From: Alectoria sarmentosa
Lineage: Eukaryota > Ascomycota > Lecanoromycetes > Lecanorales > Parmeliaceae
NCBI GenBank assembly: GCA_009733775.1
Contig: WOGZ01000314.1
Span: 1 to 37,786, forward strand
Direction of reading: 5' to 3'
Length of the DNA: 37,786 nt
The notes under the pieces are model-generated. The model was not told where the DNA came from and did no database searches. It saw only the letters and a program-made list of their open reading frames with translations. Shown in pieces: positions 22,508-32,900 of this stretch. The position numbers were made by a program, and so were the translations under genes. Positions within the stretch are counted from its first letter, which is position 1; each line of letters opens with the position of its first letter.

Positions 22508-22750
22508 TTGTTCTTGCAGTTGCTGCTGTTGTTCTTGCAGTTGTTCCTGCATTTGGTGGGCTTGATCCACTCTGTGGTCGTCGGCGGTGGTGATAGCATT
22601 TTGACGGTTCATTGATATTTCTGCTGGCGTCGGTTCCATAGAGGGGGCCTCTGACATGGGCGTGTCCGCCATGGGTGTTTCATGTTTGGGTGTCAACGAT
22701 GCTGTTGCCGCAGGAGGCTTTATGAAGCTGGGCGGCTCTCGTCCAGACAT
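21347..22750 (-). CDS. SCD1: Scytalone dehydratase with long polyQ/Pro N-terminal extension
   Basis: Exons 22750-22036, 21888-21791 and 21703-21347 (introns of 147 and 87 nt, the second with a CTAAC branch site) give 389 residues. Residues about 234-389 are a full scytalone dehydratase, which removes water from scytalone and vermelone in DHN-melanin synthesis. Recognisable blocks are ITFEDYLSLSEITFEWGDSY, SMPAEEFVRVMSNIGFVGDP, TQHHIGASKW and HHQLRAAHQRY. Aligned without gaps to the Magnaporthe enzyme from memory (offset 224), Tyr30, Asp31, Tyr50, His85 and His110 are kept as Y254, D255, Y274, H309 and H334. Ser129 and Asn131 are Ala353 and Val355. Family members are usually about 170-220 residues; here about 235 low-complexity residues (Pro/Ser/Thr, polyQ) precede the fold. 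An in-frame ATG (MSAAGWLVPPAASAASRITF) about 20 residues before the fold could start a normal-length form. Confidence 0.9.
22448..22548 (-). repeat. CAG/CAA trinucleotide tract coding polyglutamine
   Basis: Mixed CAG/CAA codons (read on the minus strand) in exon 1 of the scytalone dehydratase gene encode an uninterrupted run of about 19 Gln, flanked by shorter LQEQ/QEQ units. CAG and CAA are interspersed, so it is a Gln tract and not a pure microsatellite; length variation between strains is likely. Confidence 0.9.
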
Positions 22751-23739
22751 GACAGCAGTAGAGGTAGCGACAGCAAGGGATCACTCCCTTGACGGCAACC
22801 ACCACACCTGGGGATCGGGATGACGTCTTGTTTCTCTGCTATTTATCTATCGCTGCACCGATATAAGAAACAAGGAACGAGAAACAAGACAAAACAAACC
22901 CCAAGCCAGTAGTCAAAGTCTAAAGAAAAGAAAGGACGAAAGGATTATTAAAAGAAAAAAACAAGATAAGAACAAGATGCAGATACCAGAAAGGGAGGAA
23001 GGCAGAGGGGGGGGGGAAGGGATATCTACTTGTAAACACCGGTATCCTCAAAAAGCCAGCCTCGTCTCCCACCGCAAACGTCCATGCAAATCTCCTCGCA
23101 TGCCCCTCCCTCCATCCACATCCACCGTGGGGGGGAAAAGAAGACACCTCACGTGCGCACACGCGTGTTCTCTTTGTATGTAACCCAGACGGAGAGACGG
23201 GGTCGATGACGACCCCAACAAGTCCGCTACCGCCCTCGCTAAAGGGAAGGAAGGCAAAGAGCCCACCACCCACTCTTTTGTTCTGGCTCGCGAGCACGAC
23301 CTTGTTGGAAGTAATGCTCCGAAAGACTCCGTCACTTTTTCCTTCCTTCTTTCTTTCCTTCTGACCTGCTTTCCTGCTTTCGTTCGTTCGTTCGTTTGTT
23401 CCTTCGGCCATGGGTTGCGCTTGGGGGTTGGTTTTTTCCCTTCGGGGCGGTATTCTTTAGGCTCAAAAAACTTCGCCCAGCAATTAGGTAGTTGCCCGCA
23501 CCCGCAACACATACTAAGACGCAGGGAAATGAATTGAAACCCACGAATCCCACCCAAAGAAACAAAGAAGAAGAAATAAGTTAAACCCTCCGCAGGGCAT
23601 CGCATCGCACCGCATCGCCGATACACTTCTTCATTTCTCCCCCCAAATTCTCCACCCCAGAAAACCACACACAAAATTCCGCCCAGACGAAAAATCAATG
23701 GTCGGCACAATGTGGCCGAATTTTCTCGGAAGCCGCCGG

Positions 23740-23750
23740 TCGGTCATCGA
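23740..23750 (+). promoter_or_regulatory. AflR-type TCG(N5)CGA palindrome
   Basis: TCGGTCATCGA matches the TCG(N5)CGA core bound by AflR and agrees with the published extended form TCGSWNNSCGR at all but one position. It lies midway in the SCD/SDR promoter, and an AflR-like regulator is encoded 2.2 kb from the SDR end of that promoter. Binding is inferred, not shown; one 11-bp site can occur by chance. Confidence 0.4.
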
Positions 23751-23837
23751 GCCGTGCGTGGACGTTGGGACTGCTGCAGCGGCAAAAGGGCCCGCCCCTG
23801 AAATCATTCCCCGCGGCGATGGGCTGGCGATTGGATT

Positions 23838-23878
23838 TGCTCTGCTCTGCTCTGCTCTGCTCTGCTCTGCTCTGCTCT
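23838..23878. repeat. (TGCTC)n pentanucleotide microsatellite, about 8 copies
   Basis: About eight perfect head-to-tail TGCTC units in the divergent SCD/SDR promoter. Confidence 0.9.
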
Positions 23879-23979
23879 TCGTTTTCCCCTGCGCCGGAAT
23901 GCTGAAACGTTGTTTTTCTTTTGCTTCGTCGGTCGCGTTTAATTTTTTAATTTGGCTTTTTGGGTGGGGACCTGCACAC

Positions 23980-24237
23980 GCATGCATGCATGCATGCATT
24001 CATTCGCTAAAGTTGTTCGGTTGCTGCTGGCCGCGGTCATGGATGGATGGATGGATGGTGGGATGGATATTTCGCCATCGCCGAAGGGTGCGGTTTTTTT
24101 GAGGCAAATGATGAAGCATGTGTGTGAGCGAGGGCGGCCGAAGGAAGGGTTTCGGTTTGGTTGGTTGGTTGTCAGGGTTCAATGGGATTGGGATATTCCA
24201 TATATTTCATCGCGGCCCTGTCTGTCTGTCTGTCTGT
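23980..24237. repeat. Cluster of tetranucleotide microsatellites
   Basis: Within 260 bases: (ATGC)n at 23981-23999, (ATGG)n at 24039-24058, (TTGG)n at 24157-24170 and (TGTC)n at 24219-24237, all in the SCD/SDR promoter. Confidence 0.85.
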
Positions 24238-24492
24238 TTAGAGAGGAGTGTGAATTTGAATGATACAGATCTCTCGCTTCTCGTGTTGGCTGATATTGCA
24301 GACTTCCATTTTTCATTATTAATTAATAGCTGCTGCCATCACCATCCTCAATCTCATCCTCAATCTCATCCTCATCCTCATCGTCAATTCCAAGCTTCCT
24401 CTCTACAACAACAATAATAATACATCCAACCAACAACACTAATAATAATAATAAATAATAAATAATCCTCTCACAATCAAATCAAATCAACA

Positions 24493-25688
24493 ATGGACTC
24501 CATCTCCCACGAGCAAATCTCCCATCCCCTCCCCGTAACCGCCGACCCAACACCACCACCACCATCACCACCAACAACAACAACCACAACAACATCCGCT
24601 CCTCCCTTCTCAAACTCCGCTCCAGAGCCAACATCCGAACCCACCACCACCACCTCCTCCGCCCCTCCCAGCACCACCGAAGCGCCATCATCCAACCCCT
24701 CACCCACCGCCGCCACCACCACCAACGGCGCCGCCGCGACCCCCTCGGAAATGCCAAACGGGCACACCACCACCACCACGAACATTCCAAACGGGCACGC
24801 CGCGCCCGCCACCCAACGAGCGCACCCCTTCCCCACCCTCGCCGGCAAAGTAGCCCTCGTAACCGGCGCCTCCCGCGGCATCGGCGCCGGCATCGCCCTC
24901 GAGCTCGGCGCCCGCGGCGCCTCAGTAGTCGTGAACTACGTCAAAGGGCTCACGGGCGCCCTTTCAATCTGCAGTTCGATCGAATCATTCGGATCGCGCG
25001 CCGTCGCGATCCAAGCCGACGTGTCCCGCGTTCCCGAAATAACGCGCCTGTTCGAAGAAGCCGTCGCCCATTTCGGAAAAATCGACATCGTGTGTTCGAA
25101 CTCCGGCATGGAATCCTTCGATCGCGTGGACGAGATAACGGAGGAGCGCTTCGATCTCGTCATCGGGCTGAACCTACGGGCGCAGTTCTTCGTGGGCCAG
25201 CACGCGTACAAATACTGCACAAATGGCGGGCGGTTGATACTAATGTCGTCCATCGCAGCCGGGTTGATCGGCGTGGGCGACCACGCGTTGTATTCGGGGT
25301 CGAAGAGCGCGATCAACGGCATCACGAAGAGCTTCGCCAAGGATTTCGGCCACAGGGGCATTACGGTGAATGCGATTGCGCCGGGCGGGGTCAAGAGCGA
25401 CATGTTTGCGCAGGTGGCGTGGAAGTATATCCCCGGCGCGACGGGGGAGTGGAGTGCGGAGCGGATCGAGGGGGCCATGGCGGGGCATTGCCCGTTGGGC
25501 AGGTGTGCGGTGCCGGAGGATGTGGCGAGGGTGGTAGCGTTCCTGGCGGGGGAGGATGGCGGGTGGGTGAATGGTGAGTTTTCTTTTTTCTTTTCCCGGA
25601 TTGTTGGGGGTTTGGTTGGTGTGGTTTTCGTTTGCTGATGTTTTGAGCAGGGCAAATTATTACCATCTCCGGTGGTTCGGGGCAGTGA
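24493..25688 (+). CDS. Hydroxynaphthalene-reductase-type SDR with N-terminal extension
   Basis: Exons 24493-25573 and 25651-25688 (77-nt intron, GTGAGT...GAGCAG) give 372 residues ending GGWVNGQIITISGGSGQ. Without this splice the C-terminal strand is lost. From residue 115 it is a classical NADPH-dependent SDR: TGASRGIG (124-131) for cofactor, CSNSGMES (201-208), catalytic Ser253, Tyr267 and Lys271 (LYSGSK), and IAPGGVKSDMF. SNSGME and APGGVK(S/T)DMF are shared with tetra/trihydroxynaphthalene reductases and versicolorin ketoreductase. With scytalone dehydratase and a naphthol-type PKS alongside, reduction of T4HN and/or T3HN is the likely job. Residues 1-113 are Pro/Thr/Ser/Ala-rich low complexity with two NGH units, absent from the usual ~270-residue enzymes. 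It is convergent with the regulator gene (236-bp gap). Confidence 0.88.
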
Positions 25689-25924
25689 GGAAGTTTTGCC
25701 AAGGGCAGGAAATGATGGAGAAGAAGATTAGGAAGGTGATGTCAGCGTGCGAGGTGCGAGGCGTTTGTGGTTACAATTCTCTTTCTAAAGATCTAATTTA
25801 TACCATCCGTAAGTATGCTCATTGTATACAGCACCGAAATATGGCAAAATGCATGAGTATTATCATTACCACCCTCGTACCATCGTGCGACACATAATCG
25901 TAACAGGTTGTTAAAAACTTGTAA

Positions 25925-27247
25925 TCACTTGGAAACGCCCCCTTTGCGTATTTGCAGAAAATCGACAATGTAATGCAAATTCTTGTCCAGGTAAGCCGTC
26001 AAAGCATTATACACGCTCGTCTCATCGTCCTTCTCCGCCTGGGCATTGCGGAAACGTTCCGAATAGACGGCTAAAATAGTCTCCACTTTGCGCAATTCCA
26101 ACAAAAGTATTTCTATTTCCAACAACTGTCTATTCTCCCCTGTCACGGTATATGCGCCAAACGCCAACTGTGCGGTGGCTTGCATGCTAGTTGATGGGCC
26201 GAACCTAAGAAAACAGGCGGCCCTGTACAATGACATCACTTTTCCGAAAATGGTGGCGAGCATCATGGTTGAGATGCTCCGACCGCTCTTCGACACGCAA
26301 TTGGCGCACCCGAGCATCGTGGAGCATGTTTCCATGGCTTCACGGTTGATGGAAAGGACGATGTCGAAGGGTGGGGAGCCTTGCTGCGTCGATGATAGCA
26401 AGGCTGAGTGGTTGTGTAAAGATTGTAGGACCGAGAGACAGGCTGCAAAGCAGTCGCAGCTCTGTGCTCTTTCACCGTTTGTCTGGTTCAGGTTTTGACC
26501 GCTTGCGCTGCTCTGGGGTGGAGGTGGATGGCGTGGAGTGATATGCGAGGTCGAACCATGGTGGTTCATGGGTATCATATCGAGGGGACATTGGAAAGAA
26601 TTCTGTCGTAGGTATGGATTCTCTTTCGTCGTCCATGGTGGACTGCTCGGTAGGTGATCTGGGGGACTGGGTCGCGGTGAAACAGGAGCGGTGGAGAAGT
26701 CGAACGGGTTCGGTTGAGAGATTTGCATAAAGTCCATGAAATCTCCCTGGTGAAATGGTGGGGTGGGAAGGAAGTCGGAGGAGTCGAATACGTCTTCGCC
26801 GCTCGATGTGTTGGTGTCCAGCATGGGGGCGGAGATGCCCGGATTGACTTGCAGTAGAGGGGAGGTGGTGCCGCCCAAAGGTCCAGTGTTGGGGTCGAGG
26901 AGCGATCGGTCTGCATCGTCAAGGAGAGGGTACATCAAACGAGTGAGATATGAGGCTGATTGTGGCAGAGCGGCGCTCCTGGGGCTCTCGATGGTTTTGT
27001 TGCGGTTGTTCTGTGCCGCTGTGGTGTTGATGGGCTTGGTGACACCGGCCGAGTTGCGATTTCTCTTGCCCGACCTCGAGGATGGACTGTAGACGCAGGG
27101 GGCACCGTTTGCCAGACATCGTCCGCACAACGGTCTTGCTTTGCTGCACTTGACTTTGGCGATGAGGCAGCTGTCGCAGGATTCTCTCAGCTTGGGGGCC
27201 TTGGGAGGAGTGACGGGGCGGTCAGATTGGTCAGGCATGGCAATCAT
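25925..27247 (-). CDS. AflR-like Zn2Cys6 transcription factor
   Basis: A single-exon 440-residue frame. Residues 24-51 form a perfect C-x2-C-x6-C-x6-C-x2-C-x6-C binuclear cluster (C24, C27, C34, C41, C44, C51) preceded by PKLRES. A basic linker (SSRSGKRNRNS) and a Pro/Ser-rich middle follow. The C-terminal half (CDCFAACLSVLQSLHNHSAL, INREAMETCSTMLGCANCVS, SRS-like MMLATIFGKVMSLYRAAC) has the pattern of the AflR regulatory domain of aflatoxin, dothistromin and cercosporin-type clusters. It is nuclear and probably activates the neighbouring PKS, SDR and dehydratase. A Met three codons in (MPDQSD) is an alternative start. The known Dothideomycete melanin regulator Cmr1 has C2H2 fingers plus Zn2Cys6; no C2H2 is present here. 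Upstream is a GAA-rich tract. Confidence 0.88.
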   Translation of the reverse strand: MIAMPDQSDRPVTPPKAPKLRESCDSCLIAKVKCSKARPLCGRCLANGAPCVYSPSSRSGKRNRNSAGVTKPINTTAAQNNRNKTIESPRSAALPQSASYLTRLMYPLLDDADRSLLDPNTGPLGGTTSPLLQVNPGISAPMLDTNTSSGEDVFDSSDFLPTPPFHQGDFMDFMQISQPNPFDFSTAPVSPRPSPPDHLPSSPPWTTKENPYLRQNSFQCPLDMIPMNHHGSTSHITPRHPPPPQSSASGQNLNQTNGERAQSCDCFAACLSVLQSLHNHSALLSSTQQGSPPFDIVLSINREAMETCSTMLGCANCVSKSGRSISTMMLATIFGKVMSLYRAACFLRFGPSTSMQATAQLAFGAYTVTGENRQLLEIEILLLELRKVETILAVYSERFRNAQAEKDDETSVYNALTAYLDKNLHYIVDFLQIRKGGVSK

Positions 27248-27467
27248 TGGTGAATTGGTGAAGGAGATGGCTCCGAAGCAGATGGGTATTTCTAGGATTA
27301 GGATTATTTGGAGCGAAGGAAAGCGGCAAGGCTTTTAGAATCTTTTAGAATAGGTAGGAGGGAATATGATCTACAGGGCTCGGGCCCCCGTCGTGCCGAC
27401 AGAGAATCATCAACGCCCAGTTGGACTTGAATCCAGAGTGTTAGATGGAACTAGGCGGGCGAGTATA

Positions 27468-27502
27468 GGAAGAAGAAGAAGACGAAGAAGAAGAAGAAGA
27501 AG
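27468..27502. repeat. (GAA)n tract upstream of regulator
   Basis: GAA/AAG units interrupted once by GAC, about 220 bases upstream of the regulator ATG (a CTT-rich, pyrimidine tract in its sense). Confidence 0.8.
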
Positions 27503-27703
27503 TAATACGAGAGTCTCGTCATCTATGATATGATGATGGATAGACGCTAGGTAGTGTTTCGAGGATTGCCAGAGTAAAGTATAGCTTAAAGTTGCACAGG
27601 TCTGGATGTGGCTAAGGTATTAAATCTCGGTGCTAAGGCAAGTATGGGAAATGAGAAATGTACAAGGTACGGGAAGAGAGAAGGAGAGCAAGTCGATATC
27701 ATT

Positions 27704-27721
27704 CGGTTTTCGGTTTTCGGG
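27704..27721 (+). promoter_or_regulatory. Three CGG triplets in direct repeat
   Basis: CGG-TTTT-CGG-TTTT-CGG at 7-base spacing, between the regulator and the PKS. CGG half-sites are the usual target of Zn2Cys6 proteins and direct repeats occur. It could also be a simple sequence repeat; no function is shown. Confidence 0.2.
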
Positions 27722-29919
27722 AGGGGCTTGAAAGGAGTCCAAGTCGAAGCCTGTTAGCCGAATGGCAGGGAGGCATCAAGTCGTTTGGAAGGGTGGAAAA
27801 AGGGTGGAAGGGGAAAAATAGTGGAAAAAATTGAAATGGAAGGATCCAACGGAAAGGAGACCGGTGACTCTAAGGAGTAAAGGGAAGTGGAAAGCGCCCA
27901 TCTTCTGGGGCAGGTTGATGAATCCATTGGGCACAGGGGCCCATCTCTGTTTCTCTAGGCATCTCTAGGCATGGAAGCGCATGACTTCATTCAATGTCTC
28001 CATTTTAGGCCAAAAGCAGGGAAGGGTGCAGGCAAAGGCGTTTATTTCGCGAGTCCCACGCTGTCGTGATGCAGGAAAAAGTGGAGTGTGGAAAAAACGG
28101 TTATTGAAGCATGTCCAATAAAAACAGGGACCCTGCTTGACCCTGGTCTGCGGGATTGACACCAAGAGGCAATCTGCCTGTCGGAACTTGCGGGATAAGT
28201 GCGGCTTCTACAGGCGAAACTCGTAGCTTTGGTACCAAGGGAAGAATGAGTTAGTATGCCACTCGACCCTTCACCGTATCTTTCCTATGTGTGGATACCT
28301 AGGGAAATGGGAAATGGGAAATGGGAATGATTGACATGTTGACATGGCCAAAGACATGCGACGTCATGTCGAGTCACAGCGGGTGGCATCATGTCATATC
28401 ACATCATTCATGGTTCACCTGGAGCAAATTGGAGGGGACGCATGGACGCGTCAGAAGAATAATGGGATGATTGTGATTTCTGTCGAGGGAGGTGGCAGTC
28501 AGCGTGTCAGGGTGCGGTGGCAGATTGCAGAGGCGGTACCCCAAGGCAATGGAGATGCAGGTATCTGTGACTTTGACACTAAGCCTGATGGAAGACAGAT
28601 GGCTTGTATTGTACTTTACGGTAAGACGAAATGATGGGAAAAGACAAAAGGTTAAATCTGTATAGATCTGAGATGCGATGAGAAACGATCAAATGAAACC
28701 CCTCCCCTCTCTTAGGGCCAGATTCAAAGGGTGGGGGCCAAGTCTGATTCATCCGGCATTCTGCGACTCTTCGCCTTGGCACCACCGCTGGTCTGTGCTC
28801 AAAAGTCTGCTCAGACCTAGATGCGTGCTTACTCATCAATACCTTGGCGTATTGGAAATCCCCTAGTCAGAGTGACACGTCTTGGCGGAACCGCTTGCAA
28901 CGCGATTTTAGCCTATCCTGCCTGCCCTTAGGCCCAGAGCCCTGGACTGTGGCGTAGCCCACCCAACTCATGCACGTCATGCATAGAGTGCATATTAATT
29001 CTGCCCTGATGCCGGTAACGTCCAATGTCATCACCTCCGTCTCGCAATATGATACGTGGAAATAATACGAGACGTTGGAAAACAAGTCGGCACAAGGCCG
29101 TACGATTGGAGATCCTGCAGTTTTACTTGATGCACCAATCATGGACCACCAATGCCACTCCCTGGACCAGGGTCGCTTATCGCGTAGCCATCCTTTAGGT
29201 GCGCGAGCTATTAAGAAAAGGCTTGTTCCCTTCCCTGAGCTGCCTGAGAAGCACGTCTCGGTGAATACAATGGACATGATGATGTCTTCAAAATAACAAA
29301 CCCACCCCCCAAAAAAAGCGGAGCGAACACCGCCCAGAGGCACAAACGGCCAACACACCACGGTAAATCTTCCAATTCGGACCTCCGGGACCCTGAATCT
29401 CGCCAAATGTCCATTCTGGATGCTCGGCGTCTGTACAGCATACCTTCGGTCTCCTGAGTGCTCAGATCTCTTCTCCACTCTCGCCATTCCGATCCCCGGT
29501 ACGCAACGTGCTCTCCAGATGCAAGGTTCAGCTCAAATCGTCCGTCGGCGATACAGTGATCGGTCATCCAATTTCCACCATGCTTCATCCGTTCACATTG
29601 GGGAGAAACATGCTTCCATCGCCGAAAGGGCGTGGAAGGACACGGAGGAGAGAATTGGAGGATGTTTGACAGGGAAACACGATAGGCGGTGGCATCGACG
29701 ATGCTCCGTCTCCATGCCATTTTGGGTTATGCCTCGATAATCTCGTGCTCCCAGACTCGCTACCGTTTTGCATATGATGTTATGGTGTCATGAGTCGCAA
29801 ATAGCGGAGGAAACCGCCCCCTACGTTGAGGCTCTTATAGATGCTGCCTTCTCAGCAGAACGTGGGATTTGTGATTTGCATAGCAAGCACCTGCAACACC
29901 TTCCCAGCACGCCGACAAG

Positions 29920-32900
29920 ATGACTGAGATGCGAATATTCCTCTTTGGGAATCAAGCACTGGTCCATCGTGCCCAGGTACGACAGCAACTGGTTGACAGC
30001 AGAGGCAACCCCTTCCTCAGCCTCCTTTTACAAAGATGCAGCGATGCTCTCCGACATGAAATTTCCCAACTCTCCCCCTTGGAGCGAAAAAACATCCCAT
30101 CCTTTAATACCATTGACGAGCTCAACGATCGTGCAGGCGACAGCGATTCTCACGAGGGGGTGCAGAACGCTTTGCTATGTATCTCCCAATTAACGCAATA
30201 TACCCGGTGAGTTCGATCAACATGAAACCTATGGAGGATACGTCTGACCCCTTCAGATATGTCGGTGGCATCCGTGGCCGGGATAGCATGGGCTTGGAAT
30301 CGTGCGTTGTCGGTCTGTCCACTGGATTATTGGCTGCAGCGGTTGTGGCCTTGTCACCCACGATACCTGCTCTTATGCCTCTGGCTGTGGAGGCTGTCTT
30401 GATCGCCTTCCGAGTTGGTCTATACGTCAAAACGGCAGCTAGGAATATTGAGATATCGTCTACTCACGACGACGACTCCAGCTGGTCATATGTTGTCCCT
30501 GGACAGACACAGCCTGAAGCGCAGACCGTATTGGACAATTTCCATCAAGACAAGGTGACAAGGACCGATGATCGCTGAACCAACTGAGACTGACGATTTT
30601 CTCTAGACAATCCCGCAGTCTCATCGAGCATATATCGCTGCCTTTGGTGCCGAGTCCGTGACTATAAGCGGACCACCAACAACATTGAAGCAGCTCTTTC
30701 AGACCTCTTCAGCGTTGACTTCGAATTACGCAGCAATACCTGTCTATGGACCTTACCACGCACCACATCTACACAGAGGTGTCGACATAGATCAAATCTT
30801 ACGCTACAAAGATTCGAAAATTTCCAATATGCTCTCCGCTTACAGCTTAGATCTACCTCTGATGTCCACAAGCAGCGGTGTATGCTTTGACAAGAATCTC
30901 GATGCTCCAACATTGTTTGCAGCTGTCATTCGAGATATCCTAACCGAGAGTCTCAAGATTCAAAATATGGTTGATGGGTGCACAAAGCTGGCGACGGAAG
31001 CAAACTGTGGGGAATGCAACATCATCTCATTCGGGCCAAGCAACTCGAAGAGCATTTTCGCAAAAGCCATGGAGTCCGAGAAGAACTTTAAAGTGACTTT
31101 GCAAGAAGACTTGGTGGCCAAACTATCCGAAGCGCCTTCAAACTTCGGCGATGCGCCACGAACATCGAAGAGACCGAAGCTTGCCATTGTTGGGATGGCA
31201 GGCAGGTTCCCTAACGCAGCCGACCATGAAAAGTTTTGGGATTTACTTGAAGCTGGTCTGGATGTTCACAAAAGGGTATGGTCTCTCTATCCGCGCTCAA
31301 CAACGACGATTGACTTTTGTTTCCAAAGGTACCCAAAGACCGATTCAACGTGGAGACTCATTACGATCCGACAGGAAAGATCCGAAACACAAGTCACACC
31401 CCCTTCGGCTGCTTCATTGACGAGCCTGGTCTCTTTGATCCACGATTCTTCAACATGTCTCCTCGTGAAGCAACACAAACAGATCCGATGCATCGCTTAG
31501 GTCTGGCAAGTGCATACGAGGCTCTGGAAATGGCCGGCTACGTACCCAACAGATCCCCATCTACTAGGCTGGAGCGGATCGGGACCTTTTACGGTCAGAC
31601 CAGCGACGACTGGAGAGAGATTAACGAAGCGCAAGACATTGATACCTACTTCATCACCGCCGGAGTCAGGGCATTCGCACCTGTAAGTCACGGTCCTGAT
31701 ACATTGTCCGACTGATGTGCTGATCAAGATCAAAGGGAAGGATAAACTATTACTTCAAGTTCAGTGGTCCCAGTTTCAGCGTCGACACCGCCTGCTCTTC
31801 CAGTGCCGCAGCCATGCAGCTGGCTTGTACATCCCTATGGGCAGGTGACTGCGACACCGCGGTTGCAGGCGGTCTCAACGTGATGACCAACTCCGACATT
31901 TTCGCTGGCCTCAGTCGTGGACAGTTCTTGTCGAAGACAGGCAACTGCCAGACCTTTGATAATGATGCAGATGGCTGTAAGCATAACCCGGGTTCTCAGA
32001 GTCCCGATGCATAGAATCTAACGTGTTGCTCCAGATTGCCGAGGCGACGGTATTGGGACGGTGATCCTGAAACGACTCGACGACGCCCTTGCCGACAATG
32101 ATCGCATCTTGGGCGTTATTCTCGAGACTGCCACGAACCATTCCGCAAACGCAATATCCATCACACACCCTCACGCACCGACCCAAGAAGTACTGTTCAA
32201 GAAGGTCATGGATGACGCAGGAAAGGACCCACACGATGTGAATTACGTTGAGATGCATGGTACTGGTACACAAGCAGGTGATGGTACAGAAATGCGATCT
32301 GTCACCAATGTCTTTGCACCTGCATCCCGCACAGGCCAGAGGAAGAAGGCCCTTCATCTCGGTTCGGTCAAGGCCAATGTCGGTCACGGAGAGGCAGTAT
32401 CGGGCGTGACTGCTATGATCAAATGCCTTCTTATGCTGCAGAAGAACCAGATTCCACCTCATTGCGGGATCAAGAAGACGATCAATCAAAGCTTCCCGCA
32501 AGATCTGAATGCACGCAATGTGCATATCGCATTCAAACCGACGCCATTGGCATCGAGTGATGGGTCGCCCAGGCTTATCTTCGTCAACAACTTCAGTGCT
32601 GCTGGTGGCAATACTGCTATGCTCTTAGAGGACGCGCCAGCACGGCCAGCCCTGAAGGACGACGGTCGCGGTGATTACGTCATTACGGTTTCAGCGAAAT
32701 CCAAGTCAGCCATTCGTGCGAATACCAAGAACCTTGTGCACTTCATCAAGCACAACCCTCACACCCGTCTTCCAGATCTCTCATACACCACCACCGCTCG
32801 CCGCATCCAGCACAACTATCGCATCGCCTTCAGTTGTGACAGTTTGAGCAAAGCATCAGAGATGTTAGCGTCAAAAATTGACGATGCTATTGAGCCCGTA

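Larger units (their letters stand above)
22751..24492. promoter_or_regulatory. Shared divergent promoter SCD / SDR, microsatellite-rich
   Basis: This 1.7-kb gap separates the divergent starts of scytalone dehydratase (minus) and the SDR (plus), so it presumably drives both. It is unusually dense in short tandem repeats: (TGCTC)n, (ATGC)n, (ATGG)n, (TTGG)n, (TGTC)n, CATCCTCAATCT units, and AATAATA just before the SDR start. Long open frames across it (such as minus 23710-23048) are low-complexity and not called genes. The SDR ATG sits in a good context (TCAACAATGG). Confidence 0.6.
27248..29919. promoter_or_regulatory. Divergent intergenic region between regulator and PKS (2.7 kb)
   Basis: Presumed promoter space for the regulator (minus) and the PKS (plus). 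No TCG(N5)CGA palindrome close to the AflR consensus was found in a hand scan. Two minus-strand open frames (29487-28867 and 29720-29211) overlap each other in different frames, lack recognisable domains and run into the PKS promoter. I treat them as chance, while noting that a small gene at 28.8-29.7 kb cannot be excluded. Confidence 0.5.

Noticed and set aside
22376..22615. Poly-Leu and poly-Ala frames opposite the polyQ tract
   Set aside because: Antisense shadows of the CAG/CAA repeat in the dehydratase exon.
23048..23710. 220-residue minus-strand open frame in the SCD/SDR promoter
   Set aside because: Low-complexity, no domain, two overlapping frames equally open; best seen as promoter DNA.
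24493..25638. SDR reading straight through to a TGA at 25638
   Set aside because: This would end in a hydrophobic tail (FSFFFSRIVGGLVGVV) encoded by intron. Splicing at 25574-25650 restores the family C-terminus.
25925..27247. Cmr1-type melanin regulator
   Set aside because: Only a Zn2Cys6 cluster is present, with an AflR-like C-terminal half and no C2H2 fingers.
28867..29720. Two overlapping minus-strand frames upstream of the PKS
   Set aside because: No domains, different frames over the same DNA, and they sit in the expected promoter space. Kept only as a remark.
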